Shown: positions 1-12,471, numbered from the stretch's first letter. The stretch is 64,000 bases of DNA from Limnoperna fortunei (GCA_944474755.1 OX104113.1:25734432-25798431), one strand, 5' to 3'. A program made the numbers and translations. The notes: generated from the sequence alone by a model not told the origin.

Positions 1-408
1 CTGTACGGCTGTTCAAAGTGCGCTTGGGGTTAAGCATGAACAAACGCCATGTAGCGAGAAGCACCATTCGACATGACGTCGACAAAACGTGCATGTAGAT
101 GATATTGATCTGCTGAGGAAAAATATACACCACTAATCGTTGCCGTTATTGTAGATATACAGCATATACACGTTTAGTCGAAAAACTTGTCCCGTTCTTG
201 CAGAAATTCATCCTGAAGTTAAGTTGACAACTAGCTCCGTTCTCAATGTGGAGACACACGATTAAGCATCCAACGTTGTATTCAGTTTCGTATAAGATTA
301 AGTAACAAATCAATAACTCGAAGGATTGATCATTTATCGATGAGGTGGATTTGCTTCCGAACTGGTCGAGTTTTTCATTATTCCACGGGAAAACGAAAAA
401 TGATTGCC

Positions 409-415
409 AAAAAAA
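409..415 (-). terminator. Pol III terminator of tRNA-Ile, copy 1
   Basis: A run of seven T on the minus strand, 5 nt after the tRNA-Ile 3' end. It recurs in each unit. Confidence 0.85.
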
Positions 416-420
416 CTAAT

Positions 421-530
421 TGCTCCGGGTGAGGATCGAACTCACAACCTCCGCATTCCTCATACTGTGCTGAGCACAGTGAAGGTACTGTCTATAAGTA
501 CGGCGCGCTAACCGATTGTGCCACCGGAGC
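421..530 (-). tRNA. tRNA-Ile(UAU), array copy 1, with 36-nt intron
   Basis: The minus strand folds as a full tRNA. The acceptor GCTCCGG pairs with CCGGAGC, followed by discriminator A. The anticodon stem is CCGTA/TGCGG, the loop reads CTTATA with anticodon UAU, and the T arm carries GAGTTCGATCC. The intron (457-492) sits at the canonical site between positions 37 and 38. Its third base from the 3' end is G and can make the conserved anticodon-intron pair with C32. The intron contains a 7-bp hairpin, ACTGTGC...GCACAGT, with a 3-nt loop. The D stem has an A12-C23 mismatch in all copies. A run of seven T lies 5 nt past the 3' end as Pol III terminator. Animal tRNA-Ile(UAU) genes are known to carry introns. 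Confidence 0.95.
457..492 (-). other. tRNA-Ile(UAU) intron, copy 1
   Basis: A 36-nt intron between tRNA positions 37 and 38. It holds a self-complementary hairpin (ACTGTGC / GCACAGT around a 3-nt loop). The same intron recurs every 1,339 bp. Copy 13 has one change in the hairpin loop, at 16,540. Confidence 0.88.
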
Positions 531-559
531 AATGTTACAAGATTGCAGTTTAGTTGTGC

Positions 560-566
560 TTTTATA
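560..566 (-). promoter_or_regulatory. TATA-like box upstream of tRNA-Ile, copy 1
   Basis: TATAAAA on the minus strand lies about 30-36 nt upstream of the tRNA-Ile 5' end. It recurs in every unit, including the truncated last one, where only about 39 bp of array remain upstream. No matching box is seen before tRNA-Tyr. A role in TBP/TFIIIB placement is inferred from spacing only. Confidence 0.45.
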
Positions 567-923
567 CGTCAACATTCCAAATCCTCGCGTACACTTGACT
601 TTCAGTAAAGATAACGCCACTCTGAAGATTTAGCATGAAAAGAAAACAAAACAGAATGTAGGCTTGGTGTTTTCCTTTTCCGCGTTCTATGCGGATTTAA
701 CACGTATATTTTCAAGCGAAACCGATTTCGTCTCCCATTAAATTGCAACTGAGAATTCGTTAAAACGTCGAGAGTTACTAGTATATCGATGTTGTATTGC
801 ACTTTAAAACGACAGTTATATTTCCCTTAGAATATACTACCATTTCATTAAATATGTACCAAGGCCGTTGACCGAAAATTCGCTTAGGCATAAGTACCCC
901 AAATAACGAAAATTAAGTATCTT

Positions 924-1013
924 CCCGCGATAGCTCAGTTGGTAGAGCGGAGGACTGTAGTGGAATATTTCATAGTCATCCTTAGGTCGGTGGTTCAAAT
1001 CCGCCTCGCGGGA
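924..1013 (+). tRNA. tRNA-Tyr(GUA), array copy 1, with 17-nt intron
   Basis: The acceptor CCCGCGA pairs with TCGCGGG and is followed by discriminator A. The D arm is GCTC/GAGC, the anticodon stem GAGGA/TCCTT, and the loop holds anticodon GUA. The T stem is GGTGG/CCGCC with box B GGTTCAAATCC. A 17-nt intron (961-977) splits positions 37 and 38. Its third base from the 3' end (G975) can pair with C32, as the eukaryotic tRNA endonuclease expects. A run of five T follows at 1017-1021. Metazoan tRNA-Tyr genes characteristically contain introns. Confidence 0.96.
961..977 (+). other. tRNA-Tyr(GUA) intron, copy 1
   Basis: A 17-nt intron one base 3' of the anticodon, recurring every 1,339 bp. G975 can form the anticodon-intron pair with C32 of the tRNA. 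Confidence 0.9.
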
Positions 1014-1016
1014 TAC

Positions 1017-1021
1017 TTTTT
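1017..1021 (+). terminator. Pol III terminator of tRNA-Tyr, copy 1
   Basis: Five T residues begin 4 nt after the tRNA-Tyr 3' end. They recur in each unit. Confidence 0.85.
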
Positions 1022-1759
1022 GTTGTCTTTGTTCAAAGACAATTTTCTCATGTAATGTCGGCCAGTTTGTGGATCCTGGACGGCCGGACCGTTGCTTTAA
1101 AATAGCAGATTTCTTATGATTGAAATACACATGCATGCACATCAACTATGGTAAACAACACGAATCGATGAATATTCATGGCGCATTAATTACTACATAG
1201 GTTTTTGATGGCCTGAGGCGATGTCAAATTGCTGTATAACATAGAGGCTTTCATTACATTCAATCACTGGACGACTTCAAATGATTTGTTTCGCATTAAC
1301 AGAGAGCGAGGTAAACAAAAATATGCAGTTTTTAGTCAACTGTACGGCTGTTCAAAGTGCGCTTGGGGTTAAGCATGAACAAACGCCATGTAGCGAGAAG
1401 CACCATTCGACATGACGTCGACAAAACGTGCATGTAGATGATATTGATCTGGTGAGGAAAAATATACACCACTAATCGTTGCCGTTATTGTAGATATACA
1501 GCATATACACGTTTAGTCGAAAAACTTGTCCCGTTCTTGCAGAAATTCATCCTGAAGTTAAGTTGACAACTAGCTCCGTTCTCAATGTGGAGACACACGA
1601 TTAAGCATCCAACGTTGTATTCAGTTTCGTATAAGATTAAGTAACAAATCAATAACTCGAAGGATTGATCATTTATCGATGAGGTGGATTTGCTTCCGAA
1701 CTGGTCGAGTTTTTCATTATTCCACGGGAAAACGAAAAATGATTGCCAAAAAAACTAAT

Positions 1760-1869
1760 TGCTCCGGGTGAGGATCGAACTCACAACCTCCGCATTCCTC
1801 ATACTGTGCTGAGCACAGTGAAGGTACTGTCTATAAGTACGGCGCGCTAACCGATTGTGCCACCGGAGC
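1760..1869 (-). tRNA. tRNA-Ile(UAU), array copy 2
   Basis: Same as copy 1; intron at 1796-1831. Confidence 0.95.
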
Positions 1870-2262
1870 AATGTTACAAGATTGCAGTTTAGTTGTGCTT
1901 TTATACGTCAACATTCCAAATCCTCGCGTACACTTGACTTTCAGTAAAGATAACGCCACTCTGAAGATTTAGCATGAAAAGAAAACAAAACAGAATGTAG
2001 GCTTGGTGTTTTCCTTTTCCGCGTTCTATGCGGATTTAACACGTATATTTTCAAGCGAAACCGATTTCGTCTCCCATTAAATTGCAACTGAGAATTCGTT
2101 AAAACGTCGAGAGTTACTAGTATATCGATGTTGTATTGCACTTTAAAACGACAGTTATATTTCCCTTAGAATATACTACCATTTCATTAAATATGTACCA
2201 AGGCCGTTGACCGAAAATTCGCTTAGGCATAAGTACCCCAAATAACGAAAATTAAGTATCTT

Positions 2263-2352
2263 CCCGCGATAGCTCAGTTGGTAGAGCGGAGGACTGTAGT
2301 GGAATATTTCATAGTCATCCTTAGGTCGGTGGTTCAAATCCGCCTCGCGGGA
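2263..2352 (+). tRNA. tRNA-Tyr(GUA), array copy 2
   Basis: Same as copy 1; intron at 2300-2316. Confidence 0.95.
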
Positions 2353-3098
2353 TACTTTTTGTTGTCTTTGTTCAAAGACAATTTTCTCATGTAATGTCGG
2401 CCAGTTTGTGGATCCTGGACGGCCGGACCGTTGCTTTAAAATAGCAGATTTCTTATGATTGAAATACACATGCATGCACATCAACTATGGTAAACAACAC
2501 GAATCGATGAATATTCATGGCGCATTAATTACTACATAGGTTTTTGATGGCCTGAGGCGATGTCAAATTGCTGTATAACATAGAGGCTTTCATTACATTC
2601 AATCACTGGACGACTTCAAATGATTTGTTTCGCATTAACAGAGAGCGAGGTAAACAAAAATATGCAGTTTTTAGTCAACTGTACGGCTGTTCAAAGTGCG
2701 CTTGGGGTTAAGCATGAACAAACGCCATGTAGCGAGAAGCACCATTCGACATGACGTCGACAAAACGTGCATGTAGATGATATTGATCTGGTGAGGAAAA
2801 ATATACACCACTAATCGTTGCCGTTATTGTAGATATACAGCATATACACGTTTAGTCGAAAAACTTGTCCCGTTCTTGCAGAAATTCATCCTGAAGTTAA
2901 GTTGACAACTAGCTCCGTTCTCAATGTGGAGACACACGATTAAGCATCCAACGTTGTATTCAGTTTCGTATAAGATTAAGTAACAAATCAATAACTCGAA
3001 GGATTGATCATTTATCGATGAGGTGGATTTGCTTCCGAACTGGTCGAGTTTTTCATTATTCCACGGGAAAACGAAAAATGATTGCCAAAAAAACTAAT

Positions 3099-3208
3099 TG
3101 CTCCGGGTGAGGATCGAACTCACAACCTCCGCATTCCTCATACTGTGCTGAGCACAGTGAAGGTACTGTCTATAAGTACGGCGCGCTAACCGATTGTGCC
3201 ACCGGAGC
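3099..3208 (-). tRNA. tRNA-Ile(UAU), array copy 3
   Basis: Same as copy 1; intron at 3135-3170. Confidence 0.95.
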
Positions 3209-3601
3209 AATGTTACAAGATTGCAGTTTAGTTGTGCTTTTATACGTCAACATTCCAAATCCTCGCGTACACTTGACTTTCAGTAAAGATAACGCCACTC
3301 TGAAGATTTAGCATGAAAAGAAAACAAAACAGAATGTAGGCTTGGTGTTTTCCTTTTCCGCGTTCTATGCGGATTTAACACGTATATTTTCAAGCGAAAC
3401 CGATTTCGTCTCCCATTAAATTGCAACTGAGAATTCGTTAAAACGTCGAGAGTTACTAGTATATCGATGTTGTATTGCACTTTAAAACGACAGTTATATT
3501 TCCCTTAGAATATACTACCATTTCATTAAATATGTACCAAGGCCGTTGACCGAAAATTCGCTTAGGCATAAGTACCCCAAATAACGAAAATTAAGTATCT
3601 T

Positions 3602-3691
3602 CCCGCGATAGCTCAGTTGGTAGAGCGGAGGACTGTAGTGGAATATTTCATAGTCATCCTTAGGTCGGTGGTTCAAATCCGCCTCGCGGGA
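3602..3691 (+). tRNA. tRNA-Tyr(GUA), array copy 3
   Basis: Same as copy 1; intron at 3639-3655. Confidence 0.95.
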
Positions 3692-4437
3692 TACTTTTTG
3701 TTGTCTTTGTTCAAAGACAATTTTCTCATGTAATGTCGGCCAGTTTGTGGATCCTGGACGGCCGGACCGTTGCTTTAAAATAGCAGATTTCTTATGATTG
3801 AAATACACATGCATGCACATCAACTATGGTAAACAACACGAATCGATGAATATTCATGGCGCATTAATTACTACATAGGTTTTTGATGGCCTGAGGCGAT
3901 GTCAAATTGCTGTATAACATAGAGGCTTTCATTACATTCAATCACTGGACGACTTCAAATGATTTGTTTCGCATTAACAGAGAGCGAGGTAAACAAAAAT
4001 ATGCAGTTTTTAGTCAACTGTACGGCTGTTCAAAGTGCGCTTGGGGTTAAGCATGAACAAACGCCATGTAGCGAGAAGCACCATTCGACATGACGTCGAC
4101 AAAACGTGCATGTAGATGATATTGATCTGGTGAGGAAAAATATACACCACTAATCATTGCCGTTATTGTAGATATACAGCATATACACGTTTAGTCGAAA
4201 AACTTGTCCCGTTCTTGCAGAAATTCATCCTGAAGTTAAGTTGACAACTAGCTCCGTTCTCAATGTGGAGACACACGATTAAGCATCCAACGTTGTATTC
4301 AGTTTCGTATAAGATTAAGTAACAAATCAATAACTCGAAGGATTGATCATTTATCGATGAGGTGGATTTGCTTCCGAACTGGTCGAGTTTTTCATTATTC
4401 CACGGGAAAACGAAAAATGATTGCCAAAAAAACTAAT

Positions 4438-4547
4438 TGCTTCGGGTGAGGATCGAACTCACAACCTCCGCATTCCTCATACTGTGCTGAGCACAGTGAA
4501 GGTACTGTCTATAAGTACGGCGCGCTAACCGATTGTGCCACCGGAGC
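4438..4547 (-). tRNA. tRNA-Ile(UAU), array copy 4, acceptor-stem variant
   Basis: A plus-strand C-to-T change at 4442 turns tRNA base G69 into A, giving a C4-A69 mismatch in the acceptor stem. The rest matches copy 1; intron at 4474-4509. It may be less stable or a drifting pseudogene. Confidence 0.9.
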
Positions 4548-4940
4548 AATGTTACAAGATTGCAGTTTAGTTGTGCTTTTATACGTCAACATTCCAAATC
4601 CTCGCGTACACTTGACTTTCAGTAAAGATAACGCCACTCTGAAGATTTAGCATGAAAAGAAAACAAAACAGAATGTAGGCTTGGTGTTTTCCTTTTCCGC
4701 GTTCTATGCGGATTTAACACGTATATTTTCAAGCGAAACCGATTTCGTCTCCCATTAAATTGCAACTGAGAATTCGTTAAAACGTCGAGAGTTACTAGTA
4801 TATCGATGTTGTATTGCACTTTAAAACGACAGTTATATTTCCCTTAGAATATACTACCATTTCATTAAATATGTACCAAGGCCGTTGACCGAAAATTCGC
4901 TTAGGCATAAGTACCCCAAATAACGAAAATTAAGTATCTT

Positions 4941-5030
4941 CCCGCGATAGCTCAGTTGGTAGAGCGGAGGACTGTAGTGGAATATTTCATAGTCATCCTT
5001 AGGTCGGTGGTTCAAATCCGCCTCGCGGGA
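4941..5030 (+). tRNA. tRNA-Tyr(GUA), array copy 4
   Basis: Same as copy 1; intron at 4978-4994. Confidence 0.95.
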
Positions 5031-5776
5031 TACTTTTTGTTGTCTTTGTTCAAAGACAATTTTCTCATGTAATGTCGGCCAGTTTGTGGATCCTGGACGG
5101 CCGGACCGTTGCTTTAAAATAGCAGATTTCTTATGATTGAAATACACATGCATGCACATCAACTATGGTAAACAACACGAATCGATGAATATTCATGGCG
5201 CATTAATTACTACATAGGTTTTTGATGGCCTGAGGCGATGTCAAATTGCTGTATAACATAGAGGCTTTCATTACATTCAATCACTGGACGACTTCAAATG
5301 ATTTGTTTCGCATTAACAGAGAGCGAGGTAAACAAAAATATGCAGTTTTTAGTCAACTGTACGGCTGTTCAAAGTGCGCTTGGGGTTAAGCATGAACAAA
5401 CGCCATGTAGCGAGAAGCACCATTCGACATGACGTCGACAAAACGTGCATGTAGATGATATTGATCTGGTGAGGAAAAATATACACCACTAATCGTTGCC
5501 GTTATTGTAGATATACAGCATATACACGTTTAGTCGAAAAACTTGTCCCGTTCTTGCAGAAATTCATCCTGAAGTTAAGTTGACAACTAGCTCCGTTCTC
5601 AATGTGGAGACACACGATTAAGCATCCAACGTTGTATTCAGTTTCGTATAAGATTAAGTAACAAATCAATAACTCGAAGGATTGATCATTTATCGATGAG
5701 GTGGATTTGCTTCCGAACTGGTCGAGTTTTTCATTATTCCACGGGAAAACGAAAAATGATTGCCAAAAAAACTAAT

Positions 5777-5886
5777 TGCTCCGGGTGAGGATCGAACTCA
5801 CAACCTCCGCATTCCTCATACTGTGCTGAGCACAGTGAAGGTACTGTCTATAAGTACGGCGCGCTAACCGATTGTGCCACCGGAGC
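5777..5886 (-). tRNA. tRNA-Ile(UAU), array copy 5
   Basis: Same as copy 1; intron at 5813-5848. Confidence 0.95.
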
Positions 5887-6279
5887 AATGTTACAAGATT
5901 GCAGTTTAGTTGTGCTTTTATACGTCAACATTCCAAATCCTCGCGTACACTTGACTTTCAGTAAAGATAACGCCACTCTGAAGATTTAGCATGAAAAGAA
6001 AACAAAACAGAATGTAGGCTTGGTGTTTTCCTTTTCCGCGTTCTATGCGGATTTAACACGTATATTTTCAAGCGAAACCGATTTCGTCTCCCATTAAATT
6101 GCAACTGAGAATTCGTTAAAACGTCGAGAGTTACTAGTATATCGATGTTGTATTGCACTTTAAAACGACAGTTATATTTCCCTTAGAATATACTACCATT
6201 TCATTAAATATGTACCAAGGCCGTTGACCGAAAATTCGCTTAGGCATAAGTACCCCAAATAACGAAAATTAAGTATCTT

Positions 6280-6369
6280 CCCGCGATAGCTCAGTTGGTA
6301 GAGCGGAGGACTGTAGTGGAATATTTCATAGTCATCCTTAGGTCGGTGGTTCAAATCCGCCTCGCGGGA
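6280..6369 (+). tRNA. tRNA-Tyr(GUA), array copy 5
   Basis: Same as copy 1; intron at 6317-6333. Confidence 0.95.
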
Positions 6370-7115
6370 TACTTTTTGTTGTCTTTGTTCAAAGACAATT
6401 TTCTCATGTAATGTCGGCCAGTTTGTGGATCCTGGACGGCCGGACCGTTGCTTTAAAATAGCAGATTTCTTATGATTGAAATACACATGCATGCACATCA
6501 ACTATGGTAAACAACACGAATCGATGAATATTCATGGCGCATTAATTACTACATAGGTTTTTGATGGCCTGAGGCGATGTCAAATTGCTGTATAACATAG
6601 AGGCTTTCATTACATTCAATCACTGGACGACTTCAAATGATTTGTTTCGCATTAACAGAGAGCGAGGTAAACAAAAATATGCAGTTTTTAGTCAACTGTA
6701 CGGCTGTTCAAAGTGCGCTTGGGGTTAAGCATGAACAAACGCCATGTAGCGAGAAGCACCATTCGACATGACGTCGACAAAACGTGCATGTAGATGATAT
6801 TGATCTGGTGAGGAAAAATATACACCACTAATCGTTGCCGTTATTGTAGATATACAGCATATACACGTTTAGTCGAAAAACTTGTCCCGTTCTTGCAGAA
6901 ATTCATCCTGAAGTTAAGTTGACAACTAGCTCCGTTCTCAATGTGGAGACACACGATTAAGCATCCAACGTTGTATTCAGTTTCGTATAAGATTAAGTAA
7001 CAAATCAATAACTCGAAGGATTGATCATTTATCGATGAGGTGGATTTGCTTCCGAACTGGTCGAGTTTTTCATTATTCCACGGGAAAACGAAAAATGATT
7101 GCCAAAAAAACTAAT

Positions 7116-7225
7116 TGCTTCGGGTGAGGATCGAACTCACAACCTCCGCATTCCTCATACTGTGCTGAGCACAGTGAAGGTACTGTCTATAAGTACGGCG
7201 CGCTAACCGATTGTGCCACCGGAGC
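7116..7225 (-). tRNA. tRNA-Ile(UAU), array copy 6, acceptor-stem variant
   Basis: T at 7120 gives the same C4-A69 acceptor mismatch as copies 4 and 7; intron at 7152-7187. Confidence 0.9.
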
Positions 7226-7618
7226 AATGTTACAAGATTGCAGTTTAGTTGTGCTTTTATACGTCAACATTCCAAATCCTCGCGTACACTTGACTTTCAG
7301 TAAAGATAACGCCACTCTGAAGATTTAGCATGAAAAGAAAACAAAACAGAATGTAGGCTTGGTGTTTTCCTTTTCCGCGTTCTATGCGGATTTAACACGT
7401 ATATTTTCAAGCGAAACCGATTTCGTCTCCCATTAAATTGCAACTGAGAATTCGTTAAAACGTCGAGAGTTACTAGTATATCGATGTTGTATTGCACTTT
7501 AAAACGACAGTTATATTTCCCTTAGAATATACTACCATTTCATTAAATATGTACCAAGGCCGTTGACCGAAAATTCGCTTAGGCATAAGTACCCCAAATA
7601 ACGAAAATTAAGTATCTT

Positions 7619-7708
7619 CCCGCGATAGCTCAGTTGGTAGAGCGGAGGACTGTAGTGGAATATTTCATAGTCATCCTTAGGTCGGTGGTTCAAATCCGCC
7701 TCGCGGGA
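7619..7708 (+). tRNA. tRNA-Tyr(GUA), array copy 6
   Basis: Same as copy 1; intron at 7656-7672. Confidence 0.95.
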
Positions 7709-8454
7709 TACTTTTTGTTGTCTTTGTTCAAAGACAATTTTCTCATGTAATGTCGGCCAGTTTGTGGATCCTGGACGGCCGGACCGTTGCTTTAAAATAG
7801 CAGATTTCTTATGATTGAAATACACATGCATGCACATCAACTATGGTAAACAACACGAATCGATGAATATTCATGGCGCATTAATTACTACATAGGTTTT
7901 TGATGGCCTGAGGCGATGTCAAATTGCTGTATAACATAGAGGCTTTCATTACATTCAATCACTGGACGACTTCAAATGATTTGTTTCGCATTAACAGAGA
8001 GCGAGGTAAACAAAAATATGCAGTTTTTAGTCAACTGTACGGCTGTTCAAAGTGCGCTTGGGGTTAAGCATGAACAAACGCCATGTAGCGAGAAGCACCA
8101 TTCGACATGACGTCGACAAAACGTGCATGTAGATGATATTGATCTGGTGAGGAAAAATATACACCACTAATCATTGCCGTTATTGTAGATATACAGCATA
8201 TACACGTTTAGTCGAAAAACTTGTCCCGTTCTTGCAGAAATTCATCCTGAAGTTAAGTTGACAACTAGCTCCGTTCTCAATGTGGAGACACACGATTAAG
8301 CATCCAACGTTGTATTCAGTTTCGTATAAGATTAAGTAACAAATCAATAACTCGAAGGATTGATCATTTATCGATGAGGTGGATTTGCTTCCGAACTGGT
8401 CGAGTTTTTCATTATTCCACGGGAAAACGAAAAATGATTGCCAAAAAAACTAAT

Positions 8455-8564
8455 TGCTTCGGGTGAGGATCGAACTCACAACCTCCGCATTCCTCATACT
8501 GTGCTGAGCACAGTGAAGGTACTGTCTATAAGTACGGCGCGCTAACCGATTGTGCCACCGGAGC
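8455..8564 (-). tRNA. tRNA-Ile(UAU), array copy 7, acceptor-stem variant
   Basis: T at 8459 gives the C4-A69 acceptor mismatch; intron at 8491-8526. Confidence 0.9.
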
Positions 8565-8957
8565 AATGTTACAAGATTGCAGTTTAGTTGTGCTTTTATA
8601 CGTCAACATTCCAAATCCTCGCGTACACTTGACTTTCAGTAAAGATAACGCCACTCTGAAGATTTAGCATGAAAAGAAAACAAAACAGAATGTAGGCTTG
8701 GTGTTTTCCTTTTCCGCGTTCTATGCGGATTTAACACGTATATTTTCAAGCGAAACCGATTTCGTCTCCCATTAAATTGCAACTGAGAATTCGTTAAAAC
8801 GTCGAGAGTTACTAGTATATCGATGTTGTATTGCACTTTAAAACGACAGTTATATTTCCCTTAGAATATACTACCATTTCATTAAATATGTACCAAGGCC
8901 GTTGACCGAAAATTCGCTTAGGCATAAGTACCCCAAATAACGAAAATTAAGTATCTT

Positions 8958-9047
8958 CCCGCGATAGCTCAGTTGGTAGAGCGGAGGACTGTAGTGGAAT
9001 ATTTCATAGTCATCCTGAGGTCGGTGGTTCAAATCCGCCTCGCGGGA
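8958..9047 (+). tRNA. tRNA-Tyr(GUA), array copy 7, anticodon-stem variant
   Basis: G replaces T at 9017. The outermost anticodon-stem pair (27-43) changes from a G-U wobble to a G-G mismatch. Intron at 8995-9011, unchanged. Confidence 0.92.
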
Positions 9048-9793
9048 TACTTTTTGTTGTCTTTGTTCAAAGACAATTTTCTCATGTAATGTCGGCCAGT
9101 TTGTGGATCCTGGACGGCCGGACCGTTGCTTTAAAATAGCAGATTTCTTATGATTGAAATACACATGCATGCACATCAACTATGGTAAACAACACGAATC
9201 GATGAATATTCATGGCGCATTAATTACTACATAGGTTTTTGATGGCCTGAGGCGATGTCAAATTGCTGTATAACATAGAGGCTTTCATTACATTCAATCA
9301 CTGGACGACTTCAAATGATTTGTTTCGCATTAACAGAGAGCGAGGTAAACAAAAATATGCAGTTTTTAGTCAACTGTACGGCTGTTCAAAGTGCGCTTGG
9401 GGTTAAGCATGAACAAACGCCATGTAGCGAGAAGCACCATTCGACATGACGTCGACAAAACGTGCATGTAGATGATATTGATCTGGTGAGGAAAAATATA
9501 CACCACTAATCGTTGCCGTTATTGTAGATATACAGCATATACACGTTTAGTCGAAAAACTTGTCCCGTTCTTGCAGAAATTCATCCTGAAGTTAAGTTGA
9601 CAACTAGCTCCGTTCTCAATGTGGAGACACACGATTAAGCATCCAACGTTGTATTCAGTTTCGTATAAGATTAAGTAACAAATCAATAACTCGAAGGATT
9701 GATCATTTATCGATGAGGTGGATTTGCTTCCGAACTGGTCGAGTTTTTCATTATTCCACGGGAAAACGAAAAATGATTGCCAAAAAAACTAAT

Positions 9794-9903
9794 TGCTCCG
9801 GGTGAGGATCGAACTCACAACCTCCGCATTCCTCATACTGTGCTGAGCACAGTGAAGGTACTGTCTATAAGTACGGCGCGCTAACCGATTGTGCCACCGG
9901 AGC
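9794..9903 (-). tRNA. tRNA-Ile(UAU), array copy 8
   Basis: Same as copy 1; intron at 9830-9865. Confidence 0.95.
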
Positions 9904-10296
9904 AATGTTACAAGATTGCAGTTTAGTTGTGCTTTTATACGTCAACATTCCAAATCCTCGCGTACACTTGACTTTCAGTAAAGATAACGCCACTCTGAAG
10001 ATTTAGCATGAAAAGAAAACAAAACAGAATGTAGGCTTGGTGTTTTCCTTTTCCGCGTTCTATGCGGATTTAACACGTATATTTTCAAGCGAAACCGATT
10101 TCGTCTCCCATTAAATTGCAACTGAGAATTCGTTAAAACGTCGAGAGTTACTAGTATATCGATGTTGTATTGCACTTTAAAACGACAGTTATATTTCCCT
10201 TAGAATATACTACCATTTCATTAAATATGTACCAAGGCCGTTTACCGAAAATTCGCTTAGGCATAAGTACCCCAAATAACGAAAATTAAGTATCTT

Positions 10297-10386
10297 CCCG
10301 CGATAGCTCAGTTGGTAGAGCGGAGGACTGTAGTGGAATATTTCATAGTCATCCTTAGGTCGGTGGTTCAAATCCGCCTCGCGGGA
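10297..10386 (+). tRNA. tRNA-Tyr(GUA), array copy 8
   Basis: Same as copy 1; intron at 10334-10350. From this unit onward the 5' flank has T instead of G at unit position 870 (10,243 here). Confidence 0.95.
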
Positions 10387-11132
10387 TACTTTTTGTTGTC
10401 TTTGTTCAAAGACAATTTTCTCATGTAATGTCGGCCAGTTTGTGGATCCTGGACGGCCGGACCGTTGCTTTAAAATAGCAGATTTCTTATGATTGAAATA
10501 CACATGCATGCACATCAACTATGGTAAACAACACGAATCGATGAATATTCATGGCGCATTAATTACTACATAGGTTTTTGATGGCCTGAGGCGATGTCAA
10601 ATTGCTGTATAACATAGAGGCTTTCATTACATTCAATCACTGGACGACTTCAAATGATTTGTTTCGCATTAACAGAGAGCGAGGTAAACAAAAATATGCA
10701 GTTTTTAGTCAACTGTACGGCTGTTCAAAGTGCGCTTGGGGTTAAGCATGAACAAACGCCATGTAGCGAGAAGCACCATTCGACATGACGTCGACAAAAC
10801 GTGCATGTAGATGATATTGATCTGGTGAGGAAAAATATACACCACTAATCGTTGCCGTTATTGTAGATATACAGCATATACACGTTTAGTCGAAAAACTT
10901 GTCCCGTTCTTGCAGAAATTCATCCTGAAGTTAAGTTGACAACTAGCTCCGTTCTCAATGTGGAGACACACGATTAAGCATCCAACGTTGTATTCAGTTT
11001 CGTATAAGATTAAGTAACAAATCAATAACTCGAAGGATTGATCATTTATCGATGAGGTGGATTTGCTTCCGAACTGGTCGAGTTTTTCATTATTCCACGG
11101 GAAAACGAAAAATGATTGCCAAAAAAACTAAT

Positions 11133-11242
11133 TGCTCCGGGTGAGGATCGAACTCACAACCTCCGCATTCCTCATACTGTGCTGAGCACAGTGAAGGTAC
11201 TGTCTATAAGTACGGCGCGCTAACCGATTGTGCCACCGGAGC
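11133..11242 (-). tRNA. tRNA-Ile(UAU), array copy 9
   Basis: Same as copy 1; intron at 11169-11204. Confidence 0.95.
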
Positions 11243-11635
11243 AATGTTACAAGATTGCAGTTTAGTTGTGCTTTTATACGTCAACATTCCAAATCCTCGC
11301 GTACACTTGACTTTCAGTAAAGATAACGCCACTCTGAAGATTTAGCATGAAAAGAAAACAAAACAGAATGTAGGCTTGGTGTTTTCCTTTTCCGCGTTCT
11401 ATGCGGATTTAACACGTATATTTTCAAGCGAAACCGATTTCGTCTCCCATTAAATTGCAACTGAGAATTCGTTAAAACGTCGAGAGTTACTAGTATATCG
11501 ATGTTGTATTGCACTTTAAAACGACAGTTATATTTCCCTTAGAATATACTACCATTTCATTAAATATGTACCAAGGCCGTTTACCGAAAATTCGCTTAGG
11601 CATAAGTACCCCAAATAACGAAAATTAAGTATCTT

Positions 11636-11725
11636 CCCGCGATAGCTCAGTTGGTAGAGCGGAGGACTGTAGTGGAATATTTCATAGTCATCCTTAGGTC
11701 GGTGGTTCAAATCCGCCTCGCGGGA
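11636..11725 (+). tRNA. tRNA-Tyr(GUA), array copy 9
   Basis: Same as copy 1; intron at 11673-11689. Confidence 0.95.
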
Positions 11726-12471
11726 TACTTTTTGTTGTCTTTGTTCAAAGACAATTTTCTCATGTAATGTCGGCCAGTTTGTGGATCCTGGACGGCCGGA
11801 CCGTTGCTTTAAAATAGCAGATTTCTTATGATTGAAATACACATGCATGCACATCAACTATGGTAAACAACACGAATCGATGAATATTCATGGCGCATTA
11901 ATTACTACATAGGTTTTTGATGGCCTGAGGCGATGTCAAATTGCTGTATAACATAGAGGCTTTCATTACATTCAATCACTGGACGACTTCAAATGATTTG
12001 TTTCGCATTAACAGAGAGCGAGGTAAACAAAAATATGCAGTTTTTAGTCAACTGTACGGCTGTTCAAAGTGCGCTTGGGGTTAAGCATGAACAAACGCCA
12101 TGTAGCGAGAAGCACCATTCGACATGACGTCGACAAAACGTGCATGTAGATGATATTGATCTGGTGAGGAAAAATATACACCACTAATCGTTGCCGTTAT
12201 TGTAGATATACAGCATATACACGTTTAGTCGAAAAACTTGTCCCGTTCTTGCAGAAATTCATCCTGAAGTTAAGTTGACAACTAGCTCCGTTCTCAATGT
12301 GGAGACACACGATTAAGCATCCAACGTTGTATTCAGTTTCGTATAAGATTAAGTAACAAATCAATAACTCGAAGGATTGATCATTTATCGATGAGGTGGA
12401 TTTGCTTCCGAACTGGTCGAGTTTTTCATTATTCCACGGGAAAACGAAAAATGATTGCCAAAAAAACTAAT

